Of a stretch of 64,000 nt of DNA, positions 9,367 through 18,210 are shown piece by piece. Each line of letters begins with the position of its first letter. The stretch's first letter is position 1. The position numbers were made by a program, and so were the translations under genes. This stretch comes from Aquimarina sp. TRL1 (GTDB taxonomy: Bacteria > Bacteroidota > Bacteroidia > Flavobacteriales > Flavobacteriaceae): assembly GCF_013365535.1 (NCBI RefSeq), contig NZ_CP053590.1, positions 2,904,501 to 2,968,500 of the forward strand, read 5' to 3'. The notes below the pieces were generated by a model that saw nothing but the letters and a program-made list of their open reading frames with translations, was not told the origin of the DNA and searched no databases.

Positions 9367-10008
9367 ATGAAAAAAATAAAGATATTGATAGTAGATGATC
9401 ATGTGCTTTTTCTGCAAGGAATAACTTCTTTAATTAAAGGAAAAGAAAATATCGATATTCGTGGTACTGCAACTAATGGGAAAGAACTTTTGTTTCTTTT
9501 GGAGAAAGAAGTAGTAGATATGATTATTTTAGATATTGGCATGCCTGAGATGGATGGAATCGAAGTTAGTAAAGTTATTAAAAAGAAGTATCCAGAGGTA
9601 AAAATATTGATTATCAGTACACATAATAATGTTCAAATGATTTCCCGTCTTATCAGGATAGGAGTAGATGGTTATTTGTTAAAAAATACAGAAAAAAGAG
9701 AAATGTATCGAGCTATCGACCAGGTGTATAGCGGAGCTTCTTTTTTTTCAGCAGAAATAATAAGAAGACAAAAAGAAAACGAAGGAAAATTAAAAAAAGA
9801 GCGACAATCAGTTACAGAATTAAGTAAAAGAGAAAAAGAAATATTAAGATTAATTGCTCAAGGGTACACTACTATTGAAATATCAGAAAAAGCCTTTATA
9901 AGCCAAAATACAGTAAATACTCATAGGAGAAACTTATTATCAAAACTACAAGTAAAAAATACGGCAGGTTTGGTGAAATATGCGGTAGAAAATGGTTTTC
10001 TAGATTAA
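9367..10008 (+). CDS. LuxR/NarL-family response regulator
   Basis: Receiver domain at residues 1-120 with the acidic pair Asp10-Asp11, phosphoacceptor Asp56 (in IILDIGMPEMDG) and the downstream Thr/Lys switch region (IISTHNN; LLKN). A LuxR-type helix-turn-helix occupies about residues 148-208, with LSKREKEILRLIAQGYTT and SQNTVNTHRRNLLSKL. Length 213 aa is standard. It is immediately downstream of the TPR histidine kinase, its likely partner. It converges on the PorP/SprF gene with only 4 bp between the stops. Target genes cannot be read from the sequence. Confidence 0.95.
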   Translation: MKKIKILIVDDHVLFLQGITSLIKGKENIDIRGTATNGKELLFLLEKEVVDMIILDIGMPEMDGIEVSKVIKKKYPEVKILIISTHNNVQMISRLIRIGVDGYLLKNTEKREMYRAIDQVYSGASFFSAEIIRRQKENEGKLKKERQSVTELSKREKEILRLIAQGYTTIEISEKAFISQNTVNTHRRNLLSKLQVKNTAGLVKYAVENGFLD

Positions 10009-10012
10009 AATA

Positions 10013-10939
10013 TTATCGTTTGGAAGAAAAACCATTTCCGAATCGATATCTCAAAATAAGACCGTGGGTATTGTTTACAGGACTGTTATTGGTTCTAAAA
10101 TTATAGTTGTAGACCAGGTGCCAATGTTTGGCAGCATATAAACCAGCAAGTACATTAATAGCATTTGTAGATCGATACCCAGTTCCGATCTCGAAAATAT
10201 GTTTGTATTTAAAAATGAAATTACTGTCGACTTGCACTGGAGCTCCAGAAACATGCTTGATCAGTACACTTGGAGTCAATGTTATGTGATCTCTGTATTT
10301 GGAGATAAAAAAACGAACCCCCATATGAGCATAAACACTTTTTTCTACTGATAGTTTAGTAGCATTTTTTGTGGAACTACTTATGATATTGGTAGCAGAA
10401 AGCCCAGCAAAAAAATGAGTGTCATTATATAAAATACCTGCATGAATAACTGGAAATGTTTCTTTGATATTATTTTCAAAATTAGGATCATTCGTAATGT
10501 TTAATCGAGCTAAATCTTCTGACCAATTCATAATACCCGCTGTGATCCCCATAGATATTACTTTGGGGTTATAATCCCACCATCTGGCATTATTCGAATT
10601 TTTTCGCAATGGGATTTTATAAGCATATGACCCGAAAAATAAAGAAGAAGAAGTAACGCCTATTTGATCACTTACTACTCCGGCAGCAAGTCCTGTCCGT
10701 TTAGACTCAAAGGAGGTGTTGAATATACCACTTATTGTTCTGGGGGCTCCATCTATTTGGTGAAATCCTCCTCTGCTACTAAGGGATAAATCACTGTCTT
10801 TGTAGAATCCTGCATGAGCAGGGTTTATAAGAACCGTGTTGTAATTGTAATTCGCTAGTACAGGGGATTGTTGTGCCTGAACCGATATTAAGACGAATAA
10901 TAAGATGGAGAAGAGTTTATACCTGAATTGAAATGTCAT
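10013..10939 (-). CDS. PorP/SprF-family type IX secretion membrane protein
   Basis: 308 aa with a signal peptide (LFSILLFVLISVQAQQSP) and the PorP/SprF opening that reads NYNTVLINPAHAGFYKDSDL. An outer-membrane beta-barrel-like pattern continues to a C-terminal strand ending in aromatic/Arg residues. In F. johnsoniae SprF is needed to deliver the adhesin SprB, and PorP/SprF genes commonly sit beside genes for large proteins with type-B C-terminal domains. Here it follows such a gene with a 3-bp gap. It is therefore the likely dedicated outer-membrane partner of the FG-GAP/HYR protein encoded upstream. That pairing is inferred from position. Confidence 0.92.
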   Translation of the reverse strand: MTFQFRYKLFSILLFVLISVQAQQSPVLANYNYNTVLINPAHAGFYKDSDLSLSSRGGFHQIDGAPRTISGIFNTSFESKRTGLAAGVVSDQIGVTSSSLFFGSYAYKIPLRKNSNNARWWDYNPKVISMGITAGIMNWSEDLARLNITNDPNFENNIKETFPVIHAGILYNDTHFFAGLSATNIISSSTKNATKLSVEKSVYAHMGVRFFISKYRDHITLTPSVLIKHVSGAPVQVDSNFIFKYKHIFEIGTGYRSTNAINVLAGLYAAKHWHLVYNYNFRTNNSPVNNTHGLILRYRFGNGFSSKR

Positions 10940-10942
10940 TAC

Positions 10943-13900
10943 TTATCTTTTTAGGATTAGATATCCTTTGGTTTTTTTTAACGTATGAGTTCCTTTTATA
11001 GAAATGATAAAAAAGTAAGTGCCTTCGGGAAGTTTACTGGCTCCCAGATTTTGCAATCGATTAGCCATTCCGTTAAATACGCGATGTTTATTGTCATAGC
11101 CATCGATTTCAAAAACTAAATCCCCCCATCTATTATAAATAGAGACTACATTTTCAGGGTATTCTTCAATCTTTTTTATTTCCCAAAAATCATTGATTCC
11201 GTCATTATCAGGAGAAAAACCATATCGGGTATCATGAGTAGTATCATGATATACATGGATTGTTACTTCATCTGTAGCAAAACAATTACGATCCTTGTTG
11301 TAAAAAGTTACAGTGTACGTAGTAGTAGCTGCAGGAGTAGCAATAGGAGTAGCACTTTCAGGATTGTCTAGACCTGTTGCGGGAGTCCAGGAAAAAGTAC
11401 CTTCTTCAGAAGAAATAATTTCAAGCTGTATAGATTCTCCTTCTTCAATGTATTCATCGCTTCCTGCATTTACCTCTATTGAAGGGGTATTTACTCTAAA
11501 AGAACAGCTACTTATATTTCCACTAACATCTGTTGCTGTTATAGTAATGGTCATTCCATCAGTAAGGGGACTTCCTGCAGAGGGGGTTTGATTGATTATT
11601 GGATTAGGATCTATAACGTCTGTAGCATTGACTAAAGAGGAGTAGTCAGGTACGATTGTAGTAGTACAGCTCACTGTTTGATCTGTCGGGCATGTAATGC
11701 TTGGGGGCGTGGTGTCTGCATCCTGATGGATGATAAAAGAACATGAGTTATTGTTTCCACTGAGATCAGTAGCCTCCATAGTAATGGTCATTCCATCAGT
11801 AAAGGGTGTTCCCGGAGGAGGTGTTTGATTGATTGTCGGATTCGGATCACAATCGTCTGTAGCGGTATGCATACTGCTATAATCCGGAATATTGTCTCCT
11901 ATGGTTAATACCTGATCTGCGATGCATGATATATTAGGAGGGGTTGTATCTGCTATTAGGCGAATAACAAAGGAACAAGAATTTGAGTTTCCACTAGCAT
12001 CCGTTGCTTCCATAGTAATGGTCATTCCATCAGTAAGGGGGCTTCCAGCAGAGGGTGTTTGATTGATTGTTGGATTAGGATCTATAGCGTCTGTAGCGCT
12101 GACTAAAGAGGAGTAGTCAGGTACGATTGTAGTAGTACAGCTCACTGTTTGATCTGTCGGGCATGTAATGCTTGGAGGTGTGGTGTCTGCATCCTGATGG
12201 ATGATAAAAGAACATGAGTTGTTGTTTCCACTGAGATCAGTAACCTCCATAATAATGGTCATTCCATCAGTAAAGGGTGTTCCCGGAGGAGGTGTTTGAT
12301 TGATTGTCGGATTCGGATCACAATCGTCTGTAGCGGTATGCATACTGCTATAATCCGGAATATTGTCTCCTGTGGTTAGTACCTGATCTGCGATGCATGA
12401 TATATTAGGAGGGGTTGTATCTGTCATCAGACGAATAACAAAGGAACAAGAATTTGAGTTTCCACTAGCATCCGTTGCTTCCATAGTAATGGTCATTCCA
12501 TCAGTAAGGGGGCTTCCAGCAGAGGGGGTTTGATTGATTATTGGATTAGGATCTATAACGTCTGTAGCATTGACTAAAGAGGAGTAGTCAGGTACGATTG
12601 TAGTAGTACAGCTCACTGTTTGATCTGTCGGGCATGTAATGCTTGGGGGCGTGGTGTCTGCATCCTGATGGATGATAAAAGAACATGAGTTGTTGTTTCC
12701 ACTGAGATCAGTAGCCTCCATAGTAATGGTCATTCCATCAGTAAAGGGTGTTCCCGGAGGGGGTGTTTGATTGATTGTCGGATTCGGATCACAATCGTCT
12801 GTAGCGGTATGCATACTGCTATAATCCGGAATGTTGTCTCCTATGGTTAGTATCTGATCTGCGATGCATGATATATTAGGAGGGGTTGTATCTGCTATTA
12901 GGCGAATAACAAAGGAACAAGAATTTGAGTTTCCACTAGCATCTGTTGCTTCCATGGTAATGGTCATTCCATCAGTAAGGGGGCTTCCAGCAGAGGGTGT
13001 TTGATTGATTGTTGGATTAGGATCTATAGCGTCTGTAGCGCTGACTAAAGAGGAGTAGTCAGGTACGATTGTAGTAGTACAGCTCACTGTTTGATCTGTC
13101 GGGCATGTAATGCTTGGGGGCGTGGTGTCTGCATCCTGATGGATGATAAAAGAACATGAGTTGTTGTTTCCACTGAGATCAGTAGCCTCCATAGTAATGG
13201 CCATTCCATCAGTAAAGGGTGTTCCCGGAGGAGGTGTTTGATTGATTGTCGGATTCGGATCACAATCGTCTGTAGCGGTATGCATACTGCTATAATCCGG
13301 AATATTGTCTCCTATGGTTAGTACCTGATCTGCGATGCATGATATATTAGGAGGGGTTGTATCTGTCATCAGACGAATAACAAAGGAACAAGAATTTGAG
13401 TTTCCACTAGCATCTGTTGCTTCCATGGTAATGGTCATTCCATCAGTAAGGGGGCTTCCAGCAGAGGGTGTTTGATTGATTGTTGGATTAGGATCTATAG
13501 CGTCTGTAGCGCTGACTAAAGAGGAGTAGTCAGGTACGATTGTAGTAGTACAGCTCACTGTTTGATCTGTCGGGCATGTAATGCTTGGGGGCGTGGTGTC
13601 TGTGATGTCATTAACAATAAAAGTACAAGATACCCTATTCCCGCTGGCATCTGTTGCGATCATTGTAACCGTCATACCAGAAGTGTAGGGACTTCCTACA
13701 CCAGGAGTTTGTGTAATTTCCGGAGCACTATCACAGTTGTCAACAACGGAAACTAAAGAGGTGTAATCAGGTAATGTATTTCCTGAAGCTAACACCTGAT
13801 TCGAAGGACAGGTAATTACTGGTTTTTCTGTATCGGTGAGGCTAAACCCAAAAAGAACATAGGCGTATCCGGGATTTTCTGTGAGACTGGCGCTATAAGA

Positions 13901-16900
13901 AGGTGTAGGGCTTCCTAGTAAAATATCATCAAAACCATCCATATTAATATCTCCAATACCATCTACAGATGCTCCGGTATATGAACTAGGGCTTCTTACC
14001 TGAAATGCTTGAGAGTTATCCAATACATATGGGTTGATTGTTGGAGACCATCCAGTAGATCTTCCAAATAGTATGACTGTTGATGTTCTGATTCTTCCTA
14101 ATAATAAATCTGTGATTCCGTCATTGTTAAAATCTCCGGCAGAACTAATATCAGAGAAACCAGAGACAGAGAATGAAAAACCGTTTATTCCGTTTAACGA
14201 ATAAATATCTTCTGCTAAGGAATACCCTGTGTTTTTTCCAAATAATAACCATTTACCACCGAATAAGATGTCATTAATACCGTCTCCATTAATATCTCCA
14301 ACACTATTAATAGTTCCGCTTGTAGAAGAAGGAGCTAAAGAGAGATCGACATAAAATCCATTAGATCCATTTATCGAGCTTGTTGTTAAGGGGTGAGGGA
14401 GATTTCCATTTTTACCAAATAAGACAAACGTCTTTTTAGTTGTTCCTCCAGAAAAACCGATATCTGATATGCCATCTCCGTTGATATCTCCTAATCCGGT
14501 TACCTGGCTGCCAATGCGGTCTCCATCTGCGTCTCCTTCGATTATAAATCCATTATTTCCGTCTAGATCAGTACTTCTTAGGACATCAGGGAAAGTGGAT
14601 GTGCTACCATAGAGAATAAAACACCTGCCTTTATGTGCTCCACCAGAAGTGCCGGCTCCAATTATGATATCGCTAATTCCATCATGATTAATATCTCCTA
14701 TGTGGTCTATGGATCTTGCAGATTGATCAAACTCTTTATCACTGATGAAAGTAAACCCGTTTGTTCCATCTAGGGACGAAAGGTTTAAGACTGGGGGAAA
14801 GCCACTTGTTTTTCCGAAAACAAAGTAAACGTGTCCTAATTCTCTTCCTAATGAAGTAGAGCGAAACGGGTCACTCATCATAATATCGTCAATTCCGTCA
14901 TTATTAATGTCTCCGGCAGTACTGACCTGATACCCTGTCTCCGGCCACTGAGAAATGGGAGTGTCATTAGTAATTCTGAACCCATCTGTGCCATCAAGTA
15001 AGGCTACGTTGACATGTGAAGGGAAACCACTTCTTGTGCCAAATACTACATATACTTTACCTTCTACATTATAACTTTCATTTCTATAAGGTCCCGAAAA
15101 AGAATAGTATTCTCCAGGGGCACCAACAATAAAGTCTGCAATCCCATCCCCATTGATGTCTCCGGCTTTACGAACATCATGCCCGAGATTTCCTCCTGAA
15201 AGTTCTCCGATAATTGAAAAACCGTTTACACCATTTAGATTATCGGTTGTAATATTTGTGTCAGTGCAGCTAAGAGAAGGAGGAGGAGGTTTTACAGTTA
15301 TCGGAAATGAACAACTATTACTGTTACCAGCTTTATCAGTGACTGTCATTGTTACTGTAGTTGTTCCTGTAAAAATTGTTCCTTGTGGTGGGGTTTGACG
15401 ATACATTAGATCCATGTGATAAGTACAATTGTCTCCTAAGTCTATGTGGAACATATAATTGGGAATGGTTGCATTTAGATATAATGATTCTGAAGTTGGA
15501 CAATTGATTGTAGGGAGGGTAGTGTCTGTATAATTGATTTTATCCCCGTGAATTACATAGGCGGTACCAGCGTCATAATCCCTTGTGTTAGATCCAATAA
15601 GAATATCAGAAACCCCATCATTGTTGACATCACCAGCAGTGCTAACATCGAAACCAGTATTGGTATAAACATATCTTCTATCGTCTAACAATAGAATGGC
15701 ATTTGTACCATTGATAGTTTCCAGTTTAAAAGTAGGATCCCAAGGAGATGATTTTCCAAAAACTACATAGGCGCCTCCAGATAAAGAACGACTAGCCCGT
15801 ATTGATCCGATAATAATATCGTCAATTCCATCATTGTTAAAATCCCCTGCGGGAGCAGCAGCACCTCCTAAATTATCATATCTTTTTTCTCCAATGATTG
15901 TCATACCATTGGTTCCATTAAGGTTATTGATTAAAAATTGAGAATTAAAACCTGTGTTTTTTCCAAAAATGATATGCACTTCTCCTACAGAAGAATTTCC
16001 GTCAATTTCTGTTTGTGGGGCACTTACTATAAGGTCCGTAATCCCATCGTTATTTATATCTCCGGCTTCCTGTATCGTGGTTCCCAAAGAAGCGCTTATG
16101 GGTTTTCCTAAGATTGAAAAACCATTTGTCCCGTTTAATGAAGAGAGATTGAAAGAAGAAGAAAAGGAGGTGTTTTTTCCAAAAATAACATAAGCGATCC
16201 CTCTATTTCGTATTCCGTCTTCATTCTTTCTGGGAATTCCGATCGCAATGTCATTAATGCCATCATTGTTGATGTCTCCAGCTGGGTTTATAGTGCTTCC
16301 AGGACCATTCCATATAGTTGCAGTGCCATCAATATAAAAACCATTAGTACCGTTAAGCGTAGTGATGTCAAGTATGGAAGGCAATGTATTGTTTCCAAAA
16401 ATAACGTAATACCTGCCAGTATTTGGAGAATGGCTATATTGGGGAGCTGCAATTCCGATGTCAGCAATCCTATCACCATTTATATCTCCTAAAGCACTTA
16501 CATGCATTCCAAACCCATCCCTTCGGGAACTTGTCGTATTTTCTCCTTTTATGATAATCCCATTGTTTCCGTCAATATCTGAAGGGATAAAAACAGCTCT
16601 AAATGGAGTTCTTTTTCCGTATATAATCATGGCAACACCGATTCCTGAAGCATCATATTTGAGTATCCCAATAAGAATGTCATCTACTCCATCATTGTTA
16701 ACATCTCCTGCTTTACTTACTGATATTCCTAGTTTAGCATCTGTTGTATTCCCTTTGACAATGAAACCATTTGTGCCATCTAATGTTTGGGGGTCAAAAG
16801 AACTAAGAGAAAATGTAGGGTTTCCGAAAATAATATATGCTTCTCCGGCGGCAGTAATACTACCGTTGTCTTTTGAATGTGCTCCAATGATAATATCATC

Positions 16901-17107
16901 AATTCCATCCCCATTAATATCTCCGGCATCACTAACACTATATCCCAGTTTGTCTTTGGGGGTTGGGTTTTCTATTGTAAAGCCCGTATTTCCGTCAATA
17001 ATTGACAGGGGTACATTCGGACATTGAGCTATTGTATAAATGGGCAATAGAAATATCAGAAATAGATAGTAATGTGTTGTATTGTAGTGTTTTGTAAAAC
17101 GAATCAT
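10943..17107 (-). CDS. Giant FG-GAP/HYR surface protein with type-B T9SS C-terminal domain
   Basis: About 2054 aa from the ATG at 17107. A TTG at 17134 also opens the frame, but a TAnnTTTG promoter box overlaps it, so the ATG is preferred. The signal peptide ends near IYTIAQ. Two blocks of FG-GAP (integrin beta-propeller type) repeats with DxNxDGxxD calcium loops, such as DINGDGIDDIIIG, are separated by one HYR module. A chain of HYR (hyalin/Ig-like) modules follows, nine of them in near-identical alternating A/B order. The end is a gliding-motility-type C-terminal domain (YGFSPDNDGINDFW, SIYNRWGDLVFE, LPEGTYFF). It is probably exported by T9SS and may be an adhesin; ligand unknown. Confidence 0.9.
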   Translation of the reverse strand: MIRFTKHYNTTHYYLFLIFLLPIYTIAQCPNVPLSIIDGNTGFTIENPTPKDKLGYSVSDAGDINGDGIDDIIIGAHSKDNGSITAAGEAYIIFGNPTFSLSSFDPQTLDGTNGFIVKGNTTDAKLGISVSKAGDVNNDGVDDILIGILKYDASGIGVAMIIYGKRTPFRAVFIPSDIDGNNGIIIKGENTTSSRRDGFGMHVSALGDINGDRIADIGIAAPQYSHSPNTGRYYVIFGNNTLPSILDITTLNGTNGFYIDGTATIWNGPGSTINPAGDINNDGINDIAIGIPRKNEDGIRNRGIAYVIFGKNTSFSSSFNLSSLNGTNGFSILGKPISASLGTTIQEAGDINNDGITDLIVSAPQTEIDGNSSVGEVHIIFGKNTGFNSQFLINNLNGTNGMTIIGEKRYDNLGGAAAPAGDFNNDGIDDIIIGSIRASRSLSGGAYVVFGKSSPWDPTFKLETINGTNAILLLDDRRYVYTNTGFDVSTAGDVNNDGVSDILIGSNTRDYDAGTAYVIHGDKINYTDTTLPTINCPTSESLYLNATIPNYMFHIDLGDNCTYHMDLMYRQTPPQGTIFTGTTTVTMTVTDKAGNSNSCSFPITVKPPPPSLSCTDTNITTDNLNGVNGFSIIGELSGGNLGHDVRKAGDINGDGIADFIVGAPGEYYSFSGPYRNESYNVEGKVYVVFGTRSGFPSHVNVALLDGTDGFRITNDTPISQWPETGYQVSTAGDINNDGIDDIMMSDPFRSTSLGRELGHVYFVFGKTSGFPPVLNLSSLDGTNGFTFISDKEFDQSARSIDHIGDINHDGISDIIIGAGTSGGAHKGRCFILYGSTSTFPDVLRSTDLDGNNGFIIEGDADGDRIGSQVTGLGDINGDGISDIGFSGGTTKKTFVLFGKNGNLPHPLTTSSINGSNGFYVDLSLAPSSTSGTINSVGDINGDGINDILFGGKWLLFGKNTGYSLAEDIYSLNGINGFSFSVSGFSDISSAGDFNNDGITDLLLGRIRTSTVILFGRSTGWSPTINPYVLDNSQAFQVRSPSSYTGASVDGIGDINMDGFDDILLGSPTPSYSASLTENPGYAYVLFGFSLTDTEKPVITCPSNQVLASGNTLPDYTSLVSVVDNCDSAPEITQTPGVGSPYTSGMTVTMIATDASGNRVSCTFIVNDITDTTPPSITCPTDQTVSCTTTIVPDYSSLVSATDAIDPNPTINQTPSAGSPLTDGMTITMEATDASGNSNSCSFVIRLMTDTTPPNISCIADQVLTIGDNIPDYSSMHTATDDCDPNPTINQTPPPGTPFTDGMAITMEATDLSGNNNSCSFIIHQDADTTPPSITCPTDQTVSCTTTIVPDYSSLVSATDAIDPNPTINQTPSAGSPLTDGMTITMEATDASGNSNSCSFVIRLIADTTPPNISCIADQILTIGDNIPDYSSMHTATDDCDPNPTINQTPPPGTPFTDGMTITMEATDLSGNNNSCSFIIHQDADTTPPSITCPTDQTVSCTTTIVPDYSSLVNATDVIDPNPIINQTPSAGSPLTDGMTITMEATDASGNSNSCSFVIRLMTDTTPPNISCIADQVLTTGDNIPDYSSMHTATDDCDPNPTINQTPPPGTPFTDGMTIIMEVTDLSGNNNSCSFIIHQDADTTPPSITCPTDQTVSCTTTIVPDYSSLVSATDAIDPNPTINQTPSAGSPLTDGMTITMEATDASGNSNSCSFVIRLIADTTPPNISCIADQVLTIGDNIPDYSSMHTATDDCDPNPTINQTPPPGTPFTDGMTITMEATDLSGNNNSCSFIIHQDADTTPPSITCPTDQTVSCTTTIVPDYSSLVNATDVIDPNPIINQTPSAGSPLTDGMTITITATDVSGNISSCSFRVNTPSIEVNAGSDEYIEEGESIQLEIISSEEGTFSWTPATGLDNPESATPIATPAATTTYTVTFYNKDRNCFATDEVTIHVYHDTTHDTRYGFSPDNDGINDFWEIKKIEEYPENVVSIYNRWGDLVFEIDGYDNKHRVFNGMANRLQNLGASKLPEGTYFFIISIKGTHTLKKTKGYLILKR
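11510..13600 (-). repeat. 471-bp tandem repeats encoding HYR module pairs
   Basis: The phrase GCATCCTGATGGATGAT recurs at 11718, 12189, 12660 and 13131, exactly 471 bp (157 codons) apart. Each unit encodes one A-type HYR module (SITCPTDQTVSC...) and one B-type module (NISCIADQ...). The order is A1 B1 A2 B2 A3 B3 A4 B4 A5. A2 resembles A4 (RLIA ending) and A3 resembles A5 (NATDV), suggesting a later duplication of a 942-bp block. Outer boundaries are approximate. Confidence 0.9.
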
Positions 17108-17131
17108 TTTTTTAGATTGTTTATGGAAGGG

Positions 17132-17139
17132 CAAAACTA
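17132..17139 (-). promoter_or_regulatory. Candidate -7 box for the FG-GAP/HYR and PorP/SprF genes
   Basis: Read on the minus strand, TAGTTTTG matches TAnnTTTG and lies 24 bp before the ATG at 17107. It overlaps the alternative TTG start at 17134, which argues against that start. Confidence 0.45.
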
Positions 17140-17284
17140 CTGGTTACAAGAAACCTAAAAATCACTATAAATGAGTATTTTTTACTTAATCATTGAGATT
17201 TTACTTCTTTAGAGAATAAGTTCGAGGTTAAGGGAAAAAGAAAATAGTTTTATTAAAGTTTTCTAAAAACAATTAAATTATTTG

Positions 17285-17296
17285 GAACGATCGTTC
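17285..17296. promoter_or_regulatory. Operator palindrome 1 (TetR-type site)
   Basis: GAACGATCGTTC is a perfect 12-bp palindrome upstream of the SDR gene. The same sequence recurs 35 bp downstream and in a variant form before the tetR-type gene. Extended identity (GGAACGATCGTTCT) supports a protein-binding site. Assignment to the neighbouring TetR protein is inferred. Confidence 0.7.
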
Positions 17297-17319
17297 TTTT
17301 ATTTTTATGTTTGTATTCG

Positions 17320-17331
17320 GAACGATCGTTC
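17320..17331. promoter_or_regulatory. Operator palindrome 2 inside the SDR promoter
   Basis: Second perfect GAACGATCGTTC. It lies between a -33-like TTTG (17310-17313) and a -7-like TATTTTG (17335-17341), 35 bp before the SDR start codon. Occupancy here would block the promoter. Confidence 0.72.
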
Positions 17332-17365
17332 TGTTATTTTGTAACCATAAAAAAACATATAAAAA

Positions 17366-18121
17366 ATGAGAGACTTAAAAGGAAAAGTGGCAATCGTTAC
17401 AGGTGGGAATAGCGGTATAGGGTATGCATCGGCAAAACAATTAAAAGAACATGGGGCAACGGTAGTTATTACAGGAAGATCTACTACTAAGGTAGAAAAA
17501 GCGGCATCAGAATTAGGTGTTATTGGATTAGTAGCAGATGTAAAGAGTTTATCTGCTATTGATACTTTAGTTACTGAAATATCTGAGCGGTTTGGAGGAG
17601 TAGATATTTTATTTGTTAATGCAGGAGTTTTTTCACCAGCTCCTTTGGGAGGAATCACAGAAGCTTTATACGATGAGATAATGGATATTAATTTTAAAGG
17701 TGCACTATTTACTGTAGAAAAGTTTTTGCCAATCTTACATGAAGGGGCTTCTATTATTAACTTATCATCAATAAATGCTTATACGGGAATGCCTAATACT
17801 GCCGTATATGCCGCTTCAAAAGCTGCTATGAACTCTTATACAAGAACGGCTGCTACAGAATTGGCTCCCAGGAAAATAAGGGTAAATTCTATTAACCCGG
17901 GACCTGTTCATACTCCAATTTTTGAAAAAACAGGAATGCCGGCAGAACAGTTAGAAGGTCTGGCGAGTTCCTTGCAGGAGCGAATCCCTTTAAAAAGATT
18001 TGGACAGGCTGAAGATATAGCAAACCTGGTCACATTTTTAGCATCTGATGAAGCTTCATTTATCACAGGGGGAGAGTATACTATTGATGGGGGACTGAAC
18101 ATCAATCCATTGTTGAGTTGA
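17366..18121 (+). CDS. SDR-family oxidoreductase
   Basis: Classical short-chain dehydrogenase/reductase of 251 aa. The Rossmann dinucleotide motif is TGGNSGIG (residues 12-19), with NAG at 85-87. The catalytic residues are Ser134/Ser135, Tyr148 and Lys152 (YAASK). The end FITGGEYTIDGGL is typical of this family. Cofactor preference is probably NADP(H) because Arg38 follows the second strand, but this is an inference. Substrate is unknown. The promoter contains two copies of the palindrome that also precedes the downstream TetR gene, so the enzyme is very probably repressed by that regulator and induced by a small molecule. Confidence 0.93.
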   Translation: MRDLKGKVAIVTGGNSGIGYASAKQLKEHGATVVITGRSTTKVEKAASELGVIGLVADVKSLSAIDTLVTEISERFGGVDILFVNAGVFSPAPLGGITEALYDEIMDINFKGALFTVEKFLPILHEGASIINLSSINAYTGMPNTAVYAASKAAMNSYTRTAATELAPRKIRVNSINPGPVHTPIFEKTGMPAEQLEGLASSLQERIPLKRFGQAEDIANLVTFLASDEASFITGGEYTIDGGLNINPLLS

Positions 18122-18140
18122 TTTTTTTTAATTTATTTTG

Positions 18141-18152
18141 GAATGATTGTTC
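18141..18152. promoter_or_regulatory. Operator palindrome 3 (variant) in the tetR-type promoter
   Basis: GAATGATTGTTC is a two-base variant of GAACGATCGTTC. It sits directly after a -33-like TTTG (18137-18140) and 10 bp before the -7 box, which suggests autoregulation. Confidence 0.65.
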
Positions 18153-18162
18153 TGTAAATCAA

Positions 18163-18170
18163 TATCTTTG
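18163..18170 (+). promoter_or_regulatory. -7 box of the tetR-type gene
   Basis: TATCTTTG matches TAnnTTTG exactly, with TTTG 22 bp upstream. It abuts the left arm of the hairpin at 18171-18202. Confidence 0.65.
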
Positions 18171-18202
18171 CGGAAACACTGGAAAGTGTTTCCGTTTTTT
18201 TT
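18171..18202 (+). terminator. Intrinsic terminator after the SDR gene, overlapping the tetR start region
   Basis: Perfect 10-bp stem CGGAAACACT / AGTGTTTCCG with a GGAA loop, followed by eight T residues. It lies 50 bp past the SDR stop and just before the TetR start codon at 18211. Because the TetR promoter box ends at 18170, the same hairpin would form the 5' end of the TetR mRNA. Confidence 0.8.
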
Positions 18203-18210
18203 GATGAAGC

